A DNA stretch of 64,000 bases, taken from contig NZ_SGXJ01000003.1 in assembly GCF_004216905.1 (NCBI RefSeq), forward strand, positions 992,001 through 1,056,000. Direction: 5' to 3'. The stretch comes from Kribbella sp. VKM Ac-2569. Its GTDB lineage: Bacteria; Actinomycetota; Actinomycetes; Propionibacteriales; Kribbellaceae. Made by a program: the position numbers and the translations under genes. Under the pieces are notes generated by a model, which searched no databases, was not told where the DNA came from, and saw only the letters and a program-made list of their open reading frames with translations. This document shows positions 28,201 through 36,432 of the stretch, in pieces (the stretch's first letter is position 1; each line of letters opens with the position of its first letter).

Positions 28201-29578
28201 CAGGGAGATCCCGGGGCCGACGCAAACCCCACCAGAGGTGGTGCCACGGCGAACTGCGACGGGAACCGTGTCCCCCGAGGGAACCCCGTCCGCTCCTACC
28301 GCTCGCCCGGGAACTCCCGAGTACAGGAGACAGGTTCATGACCAATGGGTTGAGGGCCTGCGCCAGTCGGGGCTGGCTGAGCGGCCAGCCAGTGCCCGTG
28401 TCGCCGAACCTCTCGCCGCGCGGGACGACATCCCCACGATCGAGGAGGCGCACCGGATCTACGATGACATCCTGGCCCGAGATTCCAGCCGGGAGGTGGG
28501 AATCTACCGCAACAACGCGAGCGGCGCCTACGCGGTCCGGGTAGGCAGCGAGATGGCGGTGTCAGGGCCACGACGTGGAAGCTGGGAGGCGGTGCTCCAC
28601 TTCCACCCGAACGAGGCCAACGTCCTCACTCACAGGATGCCAGCGCCGGCCGACGTCGATGGTGCAGCGACAGCAGCGCTTCGCAGCGGCCACCCGGTGA
28701 CCGAGTTCACCGACTTTCCCCTTCCCGGCGGCCGTCGCGGCCGTTGCGCCTACCGAGCGACTCCGACGGGCGAAGTGACGATCGACTTCGTACGGCCTGA
28801 TGGCTCCCGCGTCAGCCGAAGCTTCGCAAGTGTCGGCGACTACCAGCGCGCATACGGCGCACGGACCACATACCTAGACCCGAGCAGCCCGGAGTATCGC
28901 TGGGTCGTGGAGGACCTCCACGACTACTACGGCGGCGAGCGCCCGTCCGGTGGCGGCATTCGGACCGCGAGAGGGACTTCCCGGGCGCCGGGTGAACCGA
29001 CCGCACGGGAGGTCGAGGCTGCGGCCCGCCGTGAAAGCATGGAATGGTGGCAGTCGCCGGGAGTCACCACAGATGCACGGTTCGCCCGGCACGAGCAGAC
29101 GTTCAACTCCATTGCGGCGACCTTGCGGAACGCCATGCAGGTGCTCCGCTCGCAGGGCCGCGGGCAACTGCTGCCTCGTGTGAACGAGGCTGTGCTAACC
29201 GAACCTGTCGACATGTTCATCCGTCGTGTTCCACGGCTCCATCGCCAGTGGACCCAGATGGAAGTCGACGCCATGAGGAACCCCGACCTACGTCAGCAGA
29301 TGGACCAATTCCTCGAGGGGTCCCTCAAGGGCGCGGGAAGCCGTGAGGTCGGCAGCCGAAGGCCCGACCTCGTCGAGTTCTTCCTGGAGCACGGGGACGT
29401 CGTGGTCACGGACGTCGTCTACTCGAATGACGGCACCTACCTCCGGATGCATGCCTTCAAGACGGACTTCTACCGCGCGGTGGTGACAACGATGATTGGG
29501 GGGAGAGGCGGCCCCAGAGTCAGCGGGCTGGACCTGAACCTGCGTCCGGCATTCCCAGAAGCGCGGGTCACTCCATGA
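25256..29578 (+). CDS. Multidomain DUF4157 eCIS effector (candidate toxin)
   Basis: The product is 1440 residues from ATG 25256 (ATG 25214 is possible). Residues about 125-205 are a DUF4157 'eCIS core' domain: PLPPSALAWAEPRFGTTFDH, VRVHSGGGASRATDQV and the HELTH metal motif (195-199). This domain is known to mark cargo of eCIS. A helical region (220-545), an Ig-like beta region (550-640), a coiled coil (about 643-707) and a Gly/Ala-rich hydrophobic segment (about 828-935) follow. Near 1080-1200 is a domain with HFHP (1115-1118) and MPAPADVD, reminiscent of JAB-type metallopeptidases. The last ~190 residues form a separate domain with RRPDLVEF and VVVTDVVYS. It is probably the injected payload, with several candidate active domains. 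The assignments of the two C-terminal domains are tentative. Confidence 0.75.
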   Translation: MTRSVPSRRGHEVGVFYSFGAQVAAPAIRTVEEERPRTEFAVLHRLAAPAVLPTIYRSLSTGDAAPIQVSDPDEPQEREADEVAYNLTPGSGRTRRAGEPPLDGVQRVAVTGRAAPLRADPTPADPGHPLPPSALAWAEPRFGTTFDHVRVHSGGGASRATDQVSARAFTVGSHITFAAGQYAPDTPSGRRLLAHELTHVVHGGGSGAAARKLRRQPRAAEVPNREQVLQRAVEDLETRALPAFQQATDAVSESRVRVAGMSVAALCATIDGIHRELGLPAPGQSAEPPLIGPPAPGPEGERDRLARQHQNVSVLLPRLLTVQQFCGHPVLPDAAPPATVTGDLAPYAIQRTDSTAWVMRDARALLALLRHETFPDADQWTAIGLLRQHLNPWEFAYMLAVVRAESAMPHLDALSVGPRAALRSLTESIGQIRAATPIGPADEPALLELHAAEGTIRLLQPLSGAEIAMELYGNQSAWTDLVVAYNRVLRGRDPASWLERGTVIVVAVDQLIGNYKLVFGYARLMRSTNERGGSDPYLNLLSGDDTLVVGNTVSLGVVWPDSFFANVQLRWWAENDPVAVREQGIPARVQWPDGTLSMVPEQTRNASIRAVATAPGRHVLKCQLTMSTGHLRTLERSVTVLTLEEKLAAETRRELSWTRRPDRMLDDLRKERDRLQPGSSQHRQVESRITEIERTLSDADKDQRRYQGHSAHLSGIRAIYVSAEDTPMTVPLSIFVDSDPAYFDAPDYVLKLWDFTLRGSIRTYRGRGERPHEALSDVLRTFADDAPYPTGAMRFEITPLSMGYSGVRREILTCRTDGGTRMAPALRALSMVAMGVGVVSAAALQAEIAIPAFAVAGVLAGAGGTFSLYDRLEHGDFAWDLQTGLDLLDIAGAVLTVGVSSAGTRVVGGVGRASLGGTAQLAVGTVQIGVMAGVHVGQVAEAIASGDRDRTARALLSALADGALILIVHRAASRLGGARGVPREIPGPTQTPPEVVPRRTATGTVSPEGTPSAPTARPGTPEYRRQVHDQWVEGLRQSGLAERPASARVAEPLAARDDIPTIEEAHRIYDDILARDSSREVGIYRNNASGAYAVRVGSEMAVSGPRRGSWEAVLHFHPNEANVLTHRMPAPADVDGAATAALRSGHPVTEFTDFPLPGGRRGRCAYRATPTGEVTIDFVRPDGSRVSRSFASVGDYQRAYGARTTYLDPSSPEYRWVVEDLHDYYGGERPSGGGIRTARGTSRAPGEPTAREVEAAARRESMEWWQSPGVTTDARFARHEQTFNSIAATLRNAMQVLRSQGRGQLLPRVNEAVLTEPVDMFIRRVPRLHRQWTQMEVDAMRNPDLRQQMDQFLEGSLKGAGSREVGSRRPDLVEFFLEHGDVVVTDVVYSNDGTYLRMHAFKTDFYRAVVTTMIGGRGGPRVSGLDLNLRPAFPEARVTP

Positions 29579-30175
29579 TCTCGTTCAAACCATCCGAAGC
29601 AAACGGCGAGCGAGGCCAACGAGCCGGAGCACCCGGGGGGTGGGTGCCGCCCGGTCCGACGAGGAGGTGGTGTGGTCGTCTGGGACTCCGCCAGGCGTAG
29701 GCACCGGGTGCGATCGCGTGATCGGCACCAGGCGCGGGTAGTCCAGCGATGGTGGCGTCTGAGGAGCTGTGGGTGGATGCGTCCGCCAGGTCAATGACCG
29801 GCTTCACCGCGCGTGGGCCTGGCGCATCGGGTCGGTCAGCAGTGGGCGGCGAGACTCAAGCCGCCACCCGGTTCGCCAGATCATGACCCCGGAGCGAGCC
29901 AGGCGACTCCCAGGGCAGGCGAGACTCGGGCGCGCCAGTTGAGGTGAGTGCTCACGGTCAGATGGTGCCAACGATCTCGAGGTTCGCAATGAGGCTCTCT
30001 CCCCCGCGTGTTGGGCCCAGGTCCGGCGGCAGGAGCAAGGGTCGTCATGTGCATGGGGTGCCCGCTCGCCTACGTGATCGGGATGCACGCCTTCACCTGT
30101 TCGAAGCCAGGCAGGCTGATTGGCCTGCGCGCCGCGGCGACGGTCGAGTGACGGAGACAGCGCGACCATCGCATC
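29579..30175. other. Gap splitting the eCIS operon, no supportable gene
   Basis: About 600 bp between the effector stop and the gp25 gene carry no frame with a convincing protein or ribosome-binding site on either strand. In other eCIS clusters this neighbourhood often holds the PAAR tip gene or further cargo. Everything else in the cluster is tightly packed, so this gap is either a second promoter region or a decayed cargo gene. Confidence 0.5.
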
Positions 30176-30571
30176 GTGGAAGACGTGGTTGAACTGTGGA
30201 CCGGCACCGGCGTACGGCTGCCGTTTCTGCCTGACCCTGCGACGGGTGGGCTGGGGTGGGTGCGCGGCATGGATCTCATCCGCCAGTCGGTTTCGACCAT
30301 CCTCGACACTGCGCCCGGTGAGCGGATCATGCTGCCGGGGTTTGGGTGCGGGTTGCGGCGCTACCTGATGGAGCCCAACACCCTCACCACTCGGACCTCG
30401 ATGGAGGCCGACATCCGGACGGCCCTGGAGACGTGGGAGCCGCGTATCCGGCTCGTCAACGTCGCCGTGACGCCCGGCGAGGAGCCTTACCTGGTGTGGG
30501 TCGACGTCGCGTATGTGCGTCTGGCCGACCTCCGGCCCGACAACCTCGTCTATCCGTACTACCTGAGGTGA
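30176..30571 (+). CDS. Baseplate wedge protein (gp25/Pvc9-like)
   Basis: The product is 131 residues from GTG 30176 (a second GTG at 30185 is possible). It has the GPW/gp25 signature: GLGWVRGMDLIRQSVSTILD, APGERIMLPGFGCGLRRYLM (the conserved 'ER.m.P.fG.gL' box at about 47-62), ADIRTALETWEPRIRLVNV and VDVAYVRLADL. gp25 proteins initiate sheath polymerisation at the baseplate wedge. The length is as expected. The next gene starts 7 bp later. No strong ribosome-binding site is visible, so translation may be weak or depend on an unseen upstream leader. Confidence 0.88.
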   Translation: MEDVVELWTGTGVRLPFLPDPATGGLGWVRGMDLIRQSVSTILDTAPGERIMLPGFGCGLRRYLMEPNTLTTRTSMEADIRTALETWEPRIRLVNVAVTPGEEPYLVWVDVAYVRLADLRPDNLVYPYYLR

Positions 30572-30578
30572 GCGCCTC

Positions 30579-32705
30579 GTGGCACTGATCAGCCCCATCC
30601 TCGACAACCGGACCTATCAGGAACTCCGGGACGAGCTGGTGCGCCTGATCCCGGTCCACTCCCGAACGTGGACCAACCACAATGAAGGCGACGCAGGCAT
30701 CACGCTGATCGAGCTGTTCGCCTCCCTCGGCGAGTCCCTGCTCTACCGGTTCAACCAGATCCCGGATACCACGCGGGTCGAATTCCTGCGGTTGCTCGGC
30801 GTCCAGCCACGCCCGGCACGTCCCGCCCACGTACTCCTTTCGGCGAGCACCGACGAGCCGGCCGGCATCCAGGTGCTCCGGGACTCCGAGGCGATGGCCG
30901 GAGCACTGCCGTTCCAGACCGAGGACGAGGTCTACGTCTGGCCCGTCGATGCGCTCGGCGCCGGCAAATTCCTTACGGTCGGCGGCGGCGCCGATATCCG
31001 TGCTGACGCCCTCGAGCGGGTCGGGCTACCCGCGTCCGGGGCAGCGTTCTACCGGACCGTCCTCACGCCCAAGGACCCGATGGCTGCCGACGCCGTCCCC
31101 ATCGACGTCAGCGCGCAGCTGGACCGGAGCCTGTGGGTTGCGCTGATGGCGCCACCCACCATCGCCGTGTCCGTGATGGCCCGCCGCACGCTGTTCTTGG
31201 GCATCGCTTTCGACGAGGAACTGGATCCCCCGCCGCTGATCGAGAAGCTGACCCCCGACGAGACCGAGGTATTCCGATCCGGAGCGCTCATCGGAGACCC
31301 GCCAGCCACACTGTGGCAACTGTGGACTGGGCCCACCGCGGTCGGCGTAACGCCGTTCGTCACCTTGCCGGTACTCGGCGACACCACTCACGGCATGGTG
31401 ACCACAGGTGTCGTGAAGCTCGAACTGCCCGCCCATGTCGGACGCCTGGCCGAGCTCGGTGACGGGCTCACGAACAGCCCTCCGCCGGTGGACGACGAGG
31501 AGGTGCGCGAGCAGATCTTTGCCTGGCTGCGCGTGACCCGCCCCGACCGGCCGAACATCGGCGACGCCATCCACAAGGTGCGTTGGGTCGGCGCGAACTG
31601 CGTCAGCGCGGTCCAGTCGCGTACGCCGCCGCCCGAGCTGCTTGGGAGTGGCACCGGCGACGCGGACCAGCGGTTCCCACTCACCCATGCGCCCGTGCTG
31701 GCGGACACTGTGCAACTGCAGGTGGAGGAGGCCGACGGCTGGACCGACTGGGAGGAGGTCGACAACTTCGCGCGCAGTACGGTCGACGACCGCCACTTCG
31801 TCGTCGCCCACGATGGCGCGGTCGCGTTCGGCGCGGCACGGGTGCCGCAGATCGGTGAGCGGATCCGTGTGCTGTCCTACCGCTACGGCGGCGGCAAGGC
31901 AGGCAATCTGGCGCCCGGCTCGGTGTCGGCGTTCCCCGCGGCACCGTCGGTCACCGTGACCAACCCGCTCCCCGCGGTCGGTGGCGCCGACGCGGTCAAC
32001 CTGGCCGAGGCGCTCGACGCGATCCCTGGTGAGGTCCACCGACGCGACCGGGCAGTGGTCGCCGAGGACTACCGCGCCCTCGCGCTCGAGGTGACGGGCG
32101 TGTCTCGGGCCGAGGTGCTGCCGCTCTTCCACCCGGACACCCCGGCCGTCAAAGCGGCCGGGGTGACAAGCGTCGTCGTGCTGCCCGACAGCGATCAGCG
32201 GAATCCCGACGCCCCGATGCCTGACCTAGGCCTGCTGCGCCGGGTTGCCCGCTACCTCGACGTACGCCGGCCCGTGACGAGCGAGCTCTACGTCATCCCG
32301 CCGGAGTACGTGCGCGTTGCGGTGTCCGTGGGAGTGCAGGTCCGCGAGGGCTACCAGGTCGACGCGGTGCGTCGCTGGGTCGAGCAGATCCTGCAGCAGT
32401 TCCTCTCCGCGGTGCCGCCGGGTGGCCCCGATGCCGCCGGCTGGCCGCTGGGCCGCGCGATCCGCGCTGCCGAACTCGAGGCCGTCGCTGTCCAGGTGGA
32501 GGGCGTCGAGTTCGCCGTCGGCACCCGGCTGGCCACCGTGGATCCGTCAGTGACGGAGCGGGAGGCTGCCCTCCTCCAGCCGTGGCAGCTCCCCGAGCTC
32601 ACCACGGTCACCGTCGTGTCGGGCGACCCCACCGAGCCGGGCATCCCGATCGGGGCACCGCCCCCGGAGCTCGTACCCGTCCCGTTGCCACCGGAGGTGT
32701 GCTGA
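30579..32705 (+). CDS. Baseplate assembly protein (gpJ/Pvc11-like)
   Basis: The product is 708 residues with a GTG start. The N-terminus LDNRTYQELRDELVRLIPVH and NEGDAGITLIELFASLGESL followed by LLYRFNQIPD are hallmarks of the putative baseplate assembly proteins that build the wedge ring. Further matches are RVEFLRLLGVQPRPARPA (about 68-86), a PGEVHRRDRAVVAEDYRALA box (about 484-503) and the gpJ-like VRVAVSVGVQVREGYQVDAV (about 569-588). The protein is large because the C-terminal beta domains connect to the hub. A single-nucleotide overlap (TGATG at 32703-32707) joins it to the next gene. Confidence 0.9.
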   Translation: MALISPILDNRTYQELRDELVRLIPVHSRTWTNHNEGDAGITLIELFASLGESLLYRFNQIPDTTRVEFLRLLGVQPRPARPAHVLLSASTDEPAGIQVLRDSEAMAGALPFQTEDEVYVWPVDALGAGKFLTVGGGADIRADALERVGLPASGAAFYRTVLTPKDPMAADAVPIDVSAQLDRSLWVALMAPPTIAVSVMARRTLFLGIAFDEELDPPPLIEKLTPDETEVFRSGALIGDPPATLWQLWTGPTAVGVTPFVTLPVLGDTTHGMVTTGVVKLELPAHVGRLAELGDGLTNSPPPVDDEEVREQIFAWLRVTRPDRPNIGDAIHKVRWVGANCVSAVQSRTPPPELLGSGTGDADQRFPLTHAPVLADTVQLQVEEADGWTDWEEVDNFARSTVDDRHFVVAHDGAVAFGAARVPQIGERIRVLSYRYGGGKAGNLAPGSVSAFPAAPSVTVTNPLPAVGGADAVNLAEALDAIPGEVHRRDRAVVAEDYRALALEVTGVSRAEVLPLFHPDTPAVKAAGVTSVVVLPDSDQRNPDAPMPDLGLLRRVARYLDVRRPVTSELYVIPPEYVRVAVSVGVQVREGYQVDAVRRWVEQILQQFLSAVPPGGPDAAGWPLGRAIRAAELEAVAVQVEGVEFAVGTRLATVDPSVTEREAALLQPWQLPELTTVTVVSGDPTEPGIPIGAPPPELVPVPLPPEVC

Positions 32706-34846
32706 TGTACGGCGACCGCGGACTGGCGGTGCTCACCCACGAGGACCAGTGGGCGCGCTGCGCCCACCGCAACACCGTCTTGCTTCCGGCCGGTGGCGTC
32801 GGGCTCGACTGGGACGAACCACCGCCGCCCTCTCGCTGGGACGGGGAACGCTGCCTCCCCGTACCGCCCGGGCAGCCATCCGCGTGTCCCGCCGGGATCA
32901 CCCATGACCGTTGGTGCCGCACCTGGCGTACCCGACCGCAGGAAGGCGCTGTCGAGCTGATCCGGGGTCATGCCGGGCCTAGTGGCAACGTCCGCCCCGG
33001 CGGACTCCGGCATCCGACGGGCATCGCGGTCGACGATCGCGACCGGCTGTACATAGTGGAGTCGGCCGGCCGTGCGCTCCTCGTCGTCGACCTGTGGTCG
33101 GGCCGGGTTCTGCGCCGAGTGCCCATCCCCGGTCAGCCGATCGATGTGGTCGCCGTCGGGGACGCCGTACTCGTCCTCACCCGGTCCCCGCACGCGATCG
33201 TCCGCGTGGAGGGCCGCACCGGTCCCTGTGCCGGTCCTGACCTGCACCACCCTTGTGCCCATGCCGCGATGGTCCCGGCCCGCATCACCACGCTCGTCGA
33301 CCGGACGGTCGTGCTGTGGCGTGACGATGTGACCGGTGTCATCACGGACCTGCAAGGCGGCGAACTGCTCGAAGCTGAGGGTGCGACAGACCTGGAAGGC
33401 ACCTCTGACGGAATGCTGGTCATAGCCCGCCATCCCGGACAGGCCTTCCTCCGCCTGTGGGAACGCGGCGGCGTTCTCGTGGAGGACGAACCGCTCCGCG
33501 CCCCCGACTACGACGGCGCCGCTGTCACCATCGACCCCTCCGATCGAGTCGTCTACACCACCGCATTCGGCCGGCGAGGCACCGAGGGAGCCCACGCCCG
33601 CCACGTACGGCGCGGCACCGTCACGACGTACCGGCTCGACAGCGGGAACTACCGGACCCGCTGGGGGCGGGTCTTCGTGGAGGCGTGCCTGCCGACCGGG
33701 ACGACGCTGGCCTTGCGCTGCGTGACCAGCGATGACGACGACGTCGAGGACCCGGTCGAGGACATCCGGCCCCGCCGTGGGGATCGGCCGCTCCGCGAGC
33801 CCGAGCAGACACCTCCCCTTGCTCCCTCGAGGACCATGGGCGACGCCAGCTGGCTACCGGTGGTCACGCGCCGACGCAACGCGGTCCTCGACACAGTCGA
33901 CCCGGGAGGAGTCAGCGGTGCCGACTGGACGACGTACGAGAGTGGGGTCGAGGCTCCGCCCGGCCGCTACCTGTGGCTGGAGATCGAGCTCACCGGCACC
34001 GAGCGGACCTCGCCGCGCCTGCGCGCATTGCGCGTCGAGCGCCCCGGCCATTCTCTGCTCTCGGCACTGCCGCGCACTTGGTCGAGCGTCGACGAGGAGG
34101 CCGACTTCGTGCATGGCTTCCTCACCCCCGCTGAAGGCCTTGTACACGACCTTGACACGGCCGCAGCGGGTCGGGCGGTCCTCGTCGACCCCGGCACCAC
34201 GCCCGACGCGATGCTGCCGTGGGTCGCCTCGCTGACCGGGCTGGTGCTCGACCGGCGATGGCCGGAGGACGCACGCCGCAGACTTGTCGCCGAGGTGTTC
34301 CAGCTCTATGCCCGCCGCGGCACCCAGGCTGCGCTCGAGCGGACGCTCACCCTCTACCTTGGCCGCAAGGCCCGGATCGTCGAGCGTTGGCGCCTGCGCG
34401 GACTCGGCGGGGCCGTCATAGGGCTCGGCCCCGACGGTCTGCAGGCACCCACCGCAGGTGGCAACAGCCGGGCGGCCGGCATGCTCGGCCATTTCACGGT
34501 CGGAGGCGAGACGCCGACCACAAGCTCCTACCGCCGCTTCGCGCACCGCTTCACGGTGCTGGTGCCGGGATGCCTGACAGTCGAGCAGCGGACCGTTACG
34601 CGCCAGCTCCTGCGGCACCACCAGCCCGCACACACGATGGCAGAGATCTGCGAGCTCGGTGACGGACTCCCCGTCGGCCGACTGCGCGTTGGGCTCACGG
34701 CGTACGTCGGTCCACGCACTGGGCGGCCTAGCGCTGTGCTCGGTCAGGCCCGCCTCGGTGTGGGCGGCATCGTTGGTGTCCCCGCCTGCGGCGCCCGGCT
34801 CGGGGACCCGGACGGCAGCCGGGTCGGACGGGTGCGCGTCGGATGA
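32705..34846 (+). CDS. Baseplate/tail protein (gpI/Pvc12-like) with beta-propeller-like insertion
   Basis: The product is 713 residues. Residues about 95-330 contain NHL/beta-propeller-type blades (RHPTGIAVDDRDRLYIVESA, RALLVVDLWSGRVLRRVPIP, VVAVGDAVLVLTR). Residues about 440-610 hold the tail protein I domain: LRVERPGHSLLSALPRTWSS, FVHGFLTPAEGLVHDLD, PWVASLTGLVLDRRWPEDAR and LYARRGTQAALERTLTLYLG. The C-terminal ~100 residues are Gly-rich. From family knowledge the gpI part joins the wedges at the baseplate periphery, and the propeller may bind a target or fibre. The next gene overlaps by 4 nt. Confidence 0.82.
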   Translation: MYGDRGLAVLTHEDQWARCAHRNTVLLPAGGVGLDWDEPPPPSRWDGERCLPVPPGQPSACPAGITHDRWCRTWRTRPQEGAVELIRGHAGPSGNVRPGGLRHPTGIAVDDRDRLYIVESAGRALLVVDLWSGRVLRRVPIPGQPIDVVAVGDAVLVLTRSPHAIVRVEGRTGPCAGPDLHHPCAHAAMVPARITTLVDRTVVLWRDDVTGVITDLQGGELLEAEGATDLEGTSDGMLVIARHPGQAFLRLWERGGVLVEDEPLRAPDYDGAAVTIDPSDRVVYTTAFGRRGTEGAHARHVRRGTVTTYRLDSGNYRTRWGRVFVEACLPTGTTLALRCVTSDDDDVEDPVEDIRPRRGDRPLREPEQTPPLAPSRTMGDASWLPVVTRRRNAVLDTVDPGGVSGADWTTYESGVEAPPGRYLWLEIELTGTERTSPRLRALRVERPGHSLLSALPRTWSSVDEEADFVHGFLTPAEGLVHDLDTAAAGRAVLVDPGTTPDAMLPWVASLTGLVLDRRWPEDARRRLVAEVFQLYARRGTQAALERTLTLYLGRKARIVERWRLRGLGGAVIGLGPDGLQAPTAGGNSRAAGMLGHFTVGGETPTTSSYRRFAHRFTVLVPGCLTVEQRTVTRQLLRHHQPAHTMAEICELGDGLPVGRLRVGLTAYVGPRTGRPSAVLGQARLGVGGIVGVPACGARLGDPDGSRVGRVRVG

Positions 34847-36432
34847 GCGACCTCACCATCGGGCGGCTGACCGCCACAGTCGGGGACTGGCCAGACACCG
34901 ACCCGGACCATGTGCCGAGGATGCTCCGCCACATGGCCGACACCCGCCTGCAGGACGCGGTCCGCGCGCACCCTTTCCCCGGCGGCGAGTGGTGCGTCCG
35001 CCGCGTCGACGTCGACGTCGAGCTCGACCCCGAGCGGCCGGACAGCGCCCTCGAAGCGGACTGGGCGAACCAGATCGTCGTTGCGCTGCGCCGCTCGCTG
35101 CGCGACGGCAGCCTTGACGTGGTGCGCTACGAACGAAGTGAGCAGGCCGTCGATGACCTGCTCGCCGGTCTCGCTACCGGTGACCACGACCGAGCGTGGG
35201 CATGGCTGCAGGTTGGTGTCCTGGCGGCCGGCGACCCGGAGCCGGGCGCGGCATCCCGTGAGCTATGCCTGCGCGTCATCGAGCGGACACCTTTCGGCGT
35301 GGCGGCGGCGCTTGGCCGGCTCGTCGAGCGGGTCGGAGCGTCGGTTGCGCACCGCTTGCTCGGGAGCGAGGGCTGGATCGCGGCCGCCGAGCTGGCGGCC
35401 GGCCAACCGGGCGTCACGGCTTCGCCACTCCAGGCGGCCACTGCTCGGACCGAGCCCCCAGACCGCACCGTCGACCCGTCGGTCAACCTTGGCAGCTCCT
35501 TCGCTCGACGGGCCACCGCCGTCGCCACCATGTCTCCGCTGGCCACGGCACTCCGCGGTTCGTCGCTCCGCCCGGATGACGCCACGCTGCGCGCCTGGGC
35601 GGTTCTGGTCATGGCCGGGTCCGACCCGACCGGGCTCCGCTGCCCCGAGAGCGCGGGTCTGGTGAGGGCGCTGGCCGAGTTGCTCCGACCGGCAACCGCC
35701 GTGGGACTCGGCGCCACATCGCCGCGAGGTACGCGGCGCGGTGGACAACGTGACCGGGCTCCTGCCGACCAAACGATCTCTACGAGCCATGCAGCCAGCG
35801 ATCAAAGTAGTCACCACTCCCACGACCTGAACTTCGCGACGCCGCCGTCTCACTCGGCCGGCAAGGCAGGGGACAACCGGGACGTCGCCGCCATCGGCCG
35901 GCACGATGCCGATAGCGCGCCTGACGAGTCGGTCGTCGGCGCACGGACCGCATGGGGTGGCCTCCTTTTCCTCCTCAACACGGCCGCCGATGCGGGTCTT
36001 CCGGACTCGCTCGACGAACCGCCGTTCCTGGACCGGCCGACCCCTTGGTTGGTGCAGCAACTCTGTGTCCGCCTCGTCCCAGCTCTGCCAGACAACCCCG
36101 CAGTCCTCGCCTTCAGCAACGTCGGCCTCGACGTTCCGGGCGACCAGCTACCACCTGACGCCTCTGAGGCCGCAGCCCTCGATCGATGCGCCGCCCGCTG
36201 GGCGGCCGCGACAGCCTCCCGGCTCCGGCCAAGGGTCGTGGACACGCCGAGCGACCTCGAACTCGTCCGCATGCTGGCGCGCCGCGACGCCACCGTCCTG
36301 CGCGAGCCAGGATGGGTTGAAGTCGTCCTCCGCCTCGACGACGTCGACCTCGACATCCGCCATTCCGGACTGGACATCGACCCTGGCTGGATCTGGTGGC
36401 TCGGCCAGGTCGTGAGGTTCCTCTATGAGTGA
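34843..36432 (+). CDS. Short tape-measure-like protein (CIS_TMP/Pvc14 family)
   Basis: The product is 529 residues. The first ~90 residues match the repeat pattern of contractile-injection-system tape-measure proteins: PRMLRHMADTRLQDAVRAHP, EWCVRRVDVDVELDPERPD and the LEADWANQIVVALRRSL helix. An Ala/Leu-rich helical region and a low-complexity, His/Ser-rich stretch (about 290-360) follow. Then GGLLFLLNTAADAGLPDSL (about 370-390) and C-terminal helices, also typical of the family. Tape-measure length usually sets sheath length, so this short protein suggests a short particle, if it is a true TMP. The position directly before the AAA+ ATPase mirrors Pvc14-Pvc15. It overlaps the next gene by 8 nt. 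Confidence 0.68.
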   Translation: MSDLTIGRLTATVGDWPDTDPDHVPRMLRHMADTRLQDAVRAHPFPGGEWCVRRVDVDVELDPERPDSALEADWANQIVVALRRSLRDGSLDVVRYERSEQAVDDLLAGLATGDHDRAWAWLQVGVLAAGDPEPGAASRELCLRVIERTPFGVAAALGRLVERVGASVAHRLLGSEGWIAAAELAAGQPGVTASPLQAATARTEPPDRTVDPSVNLGSSFARRATAVATMSPLATALRGSSLRPDDATLRAWAVLVMAGSDPTGLRCPESAGLVRALAELLRPATAVGLGATSPRGTRRGGQRDRAPADQTISTSHAASDQSSHHSHDLNFATPPSHSAGKAGDNRDVAAIGRHDADSAPDESVVGARTAWGGLLFLLNTAADAGLPDSLDEPPFLDRPTPWLVQQLCVRLVPALPDNPAVLAFSNVGLDVPGDQLPPDASEAAALDRCAARWAAATASRLRPRVVDTPSDLELVRMLARRDATVLREPGWVEVVLRLDDVDLDIRHSGLDIDPGWIWWLGQVVRFLYE

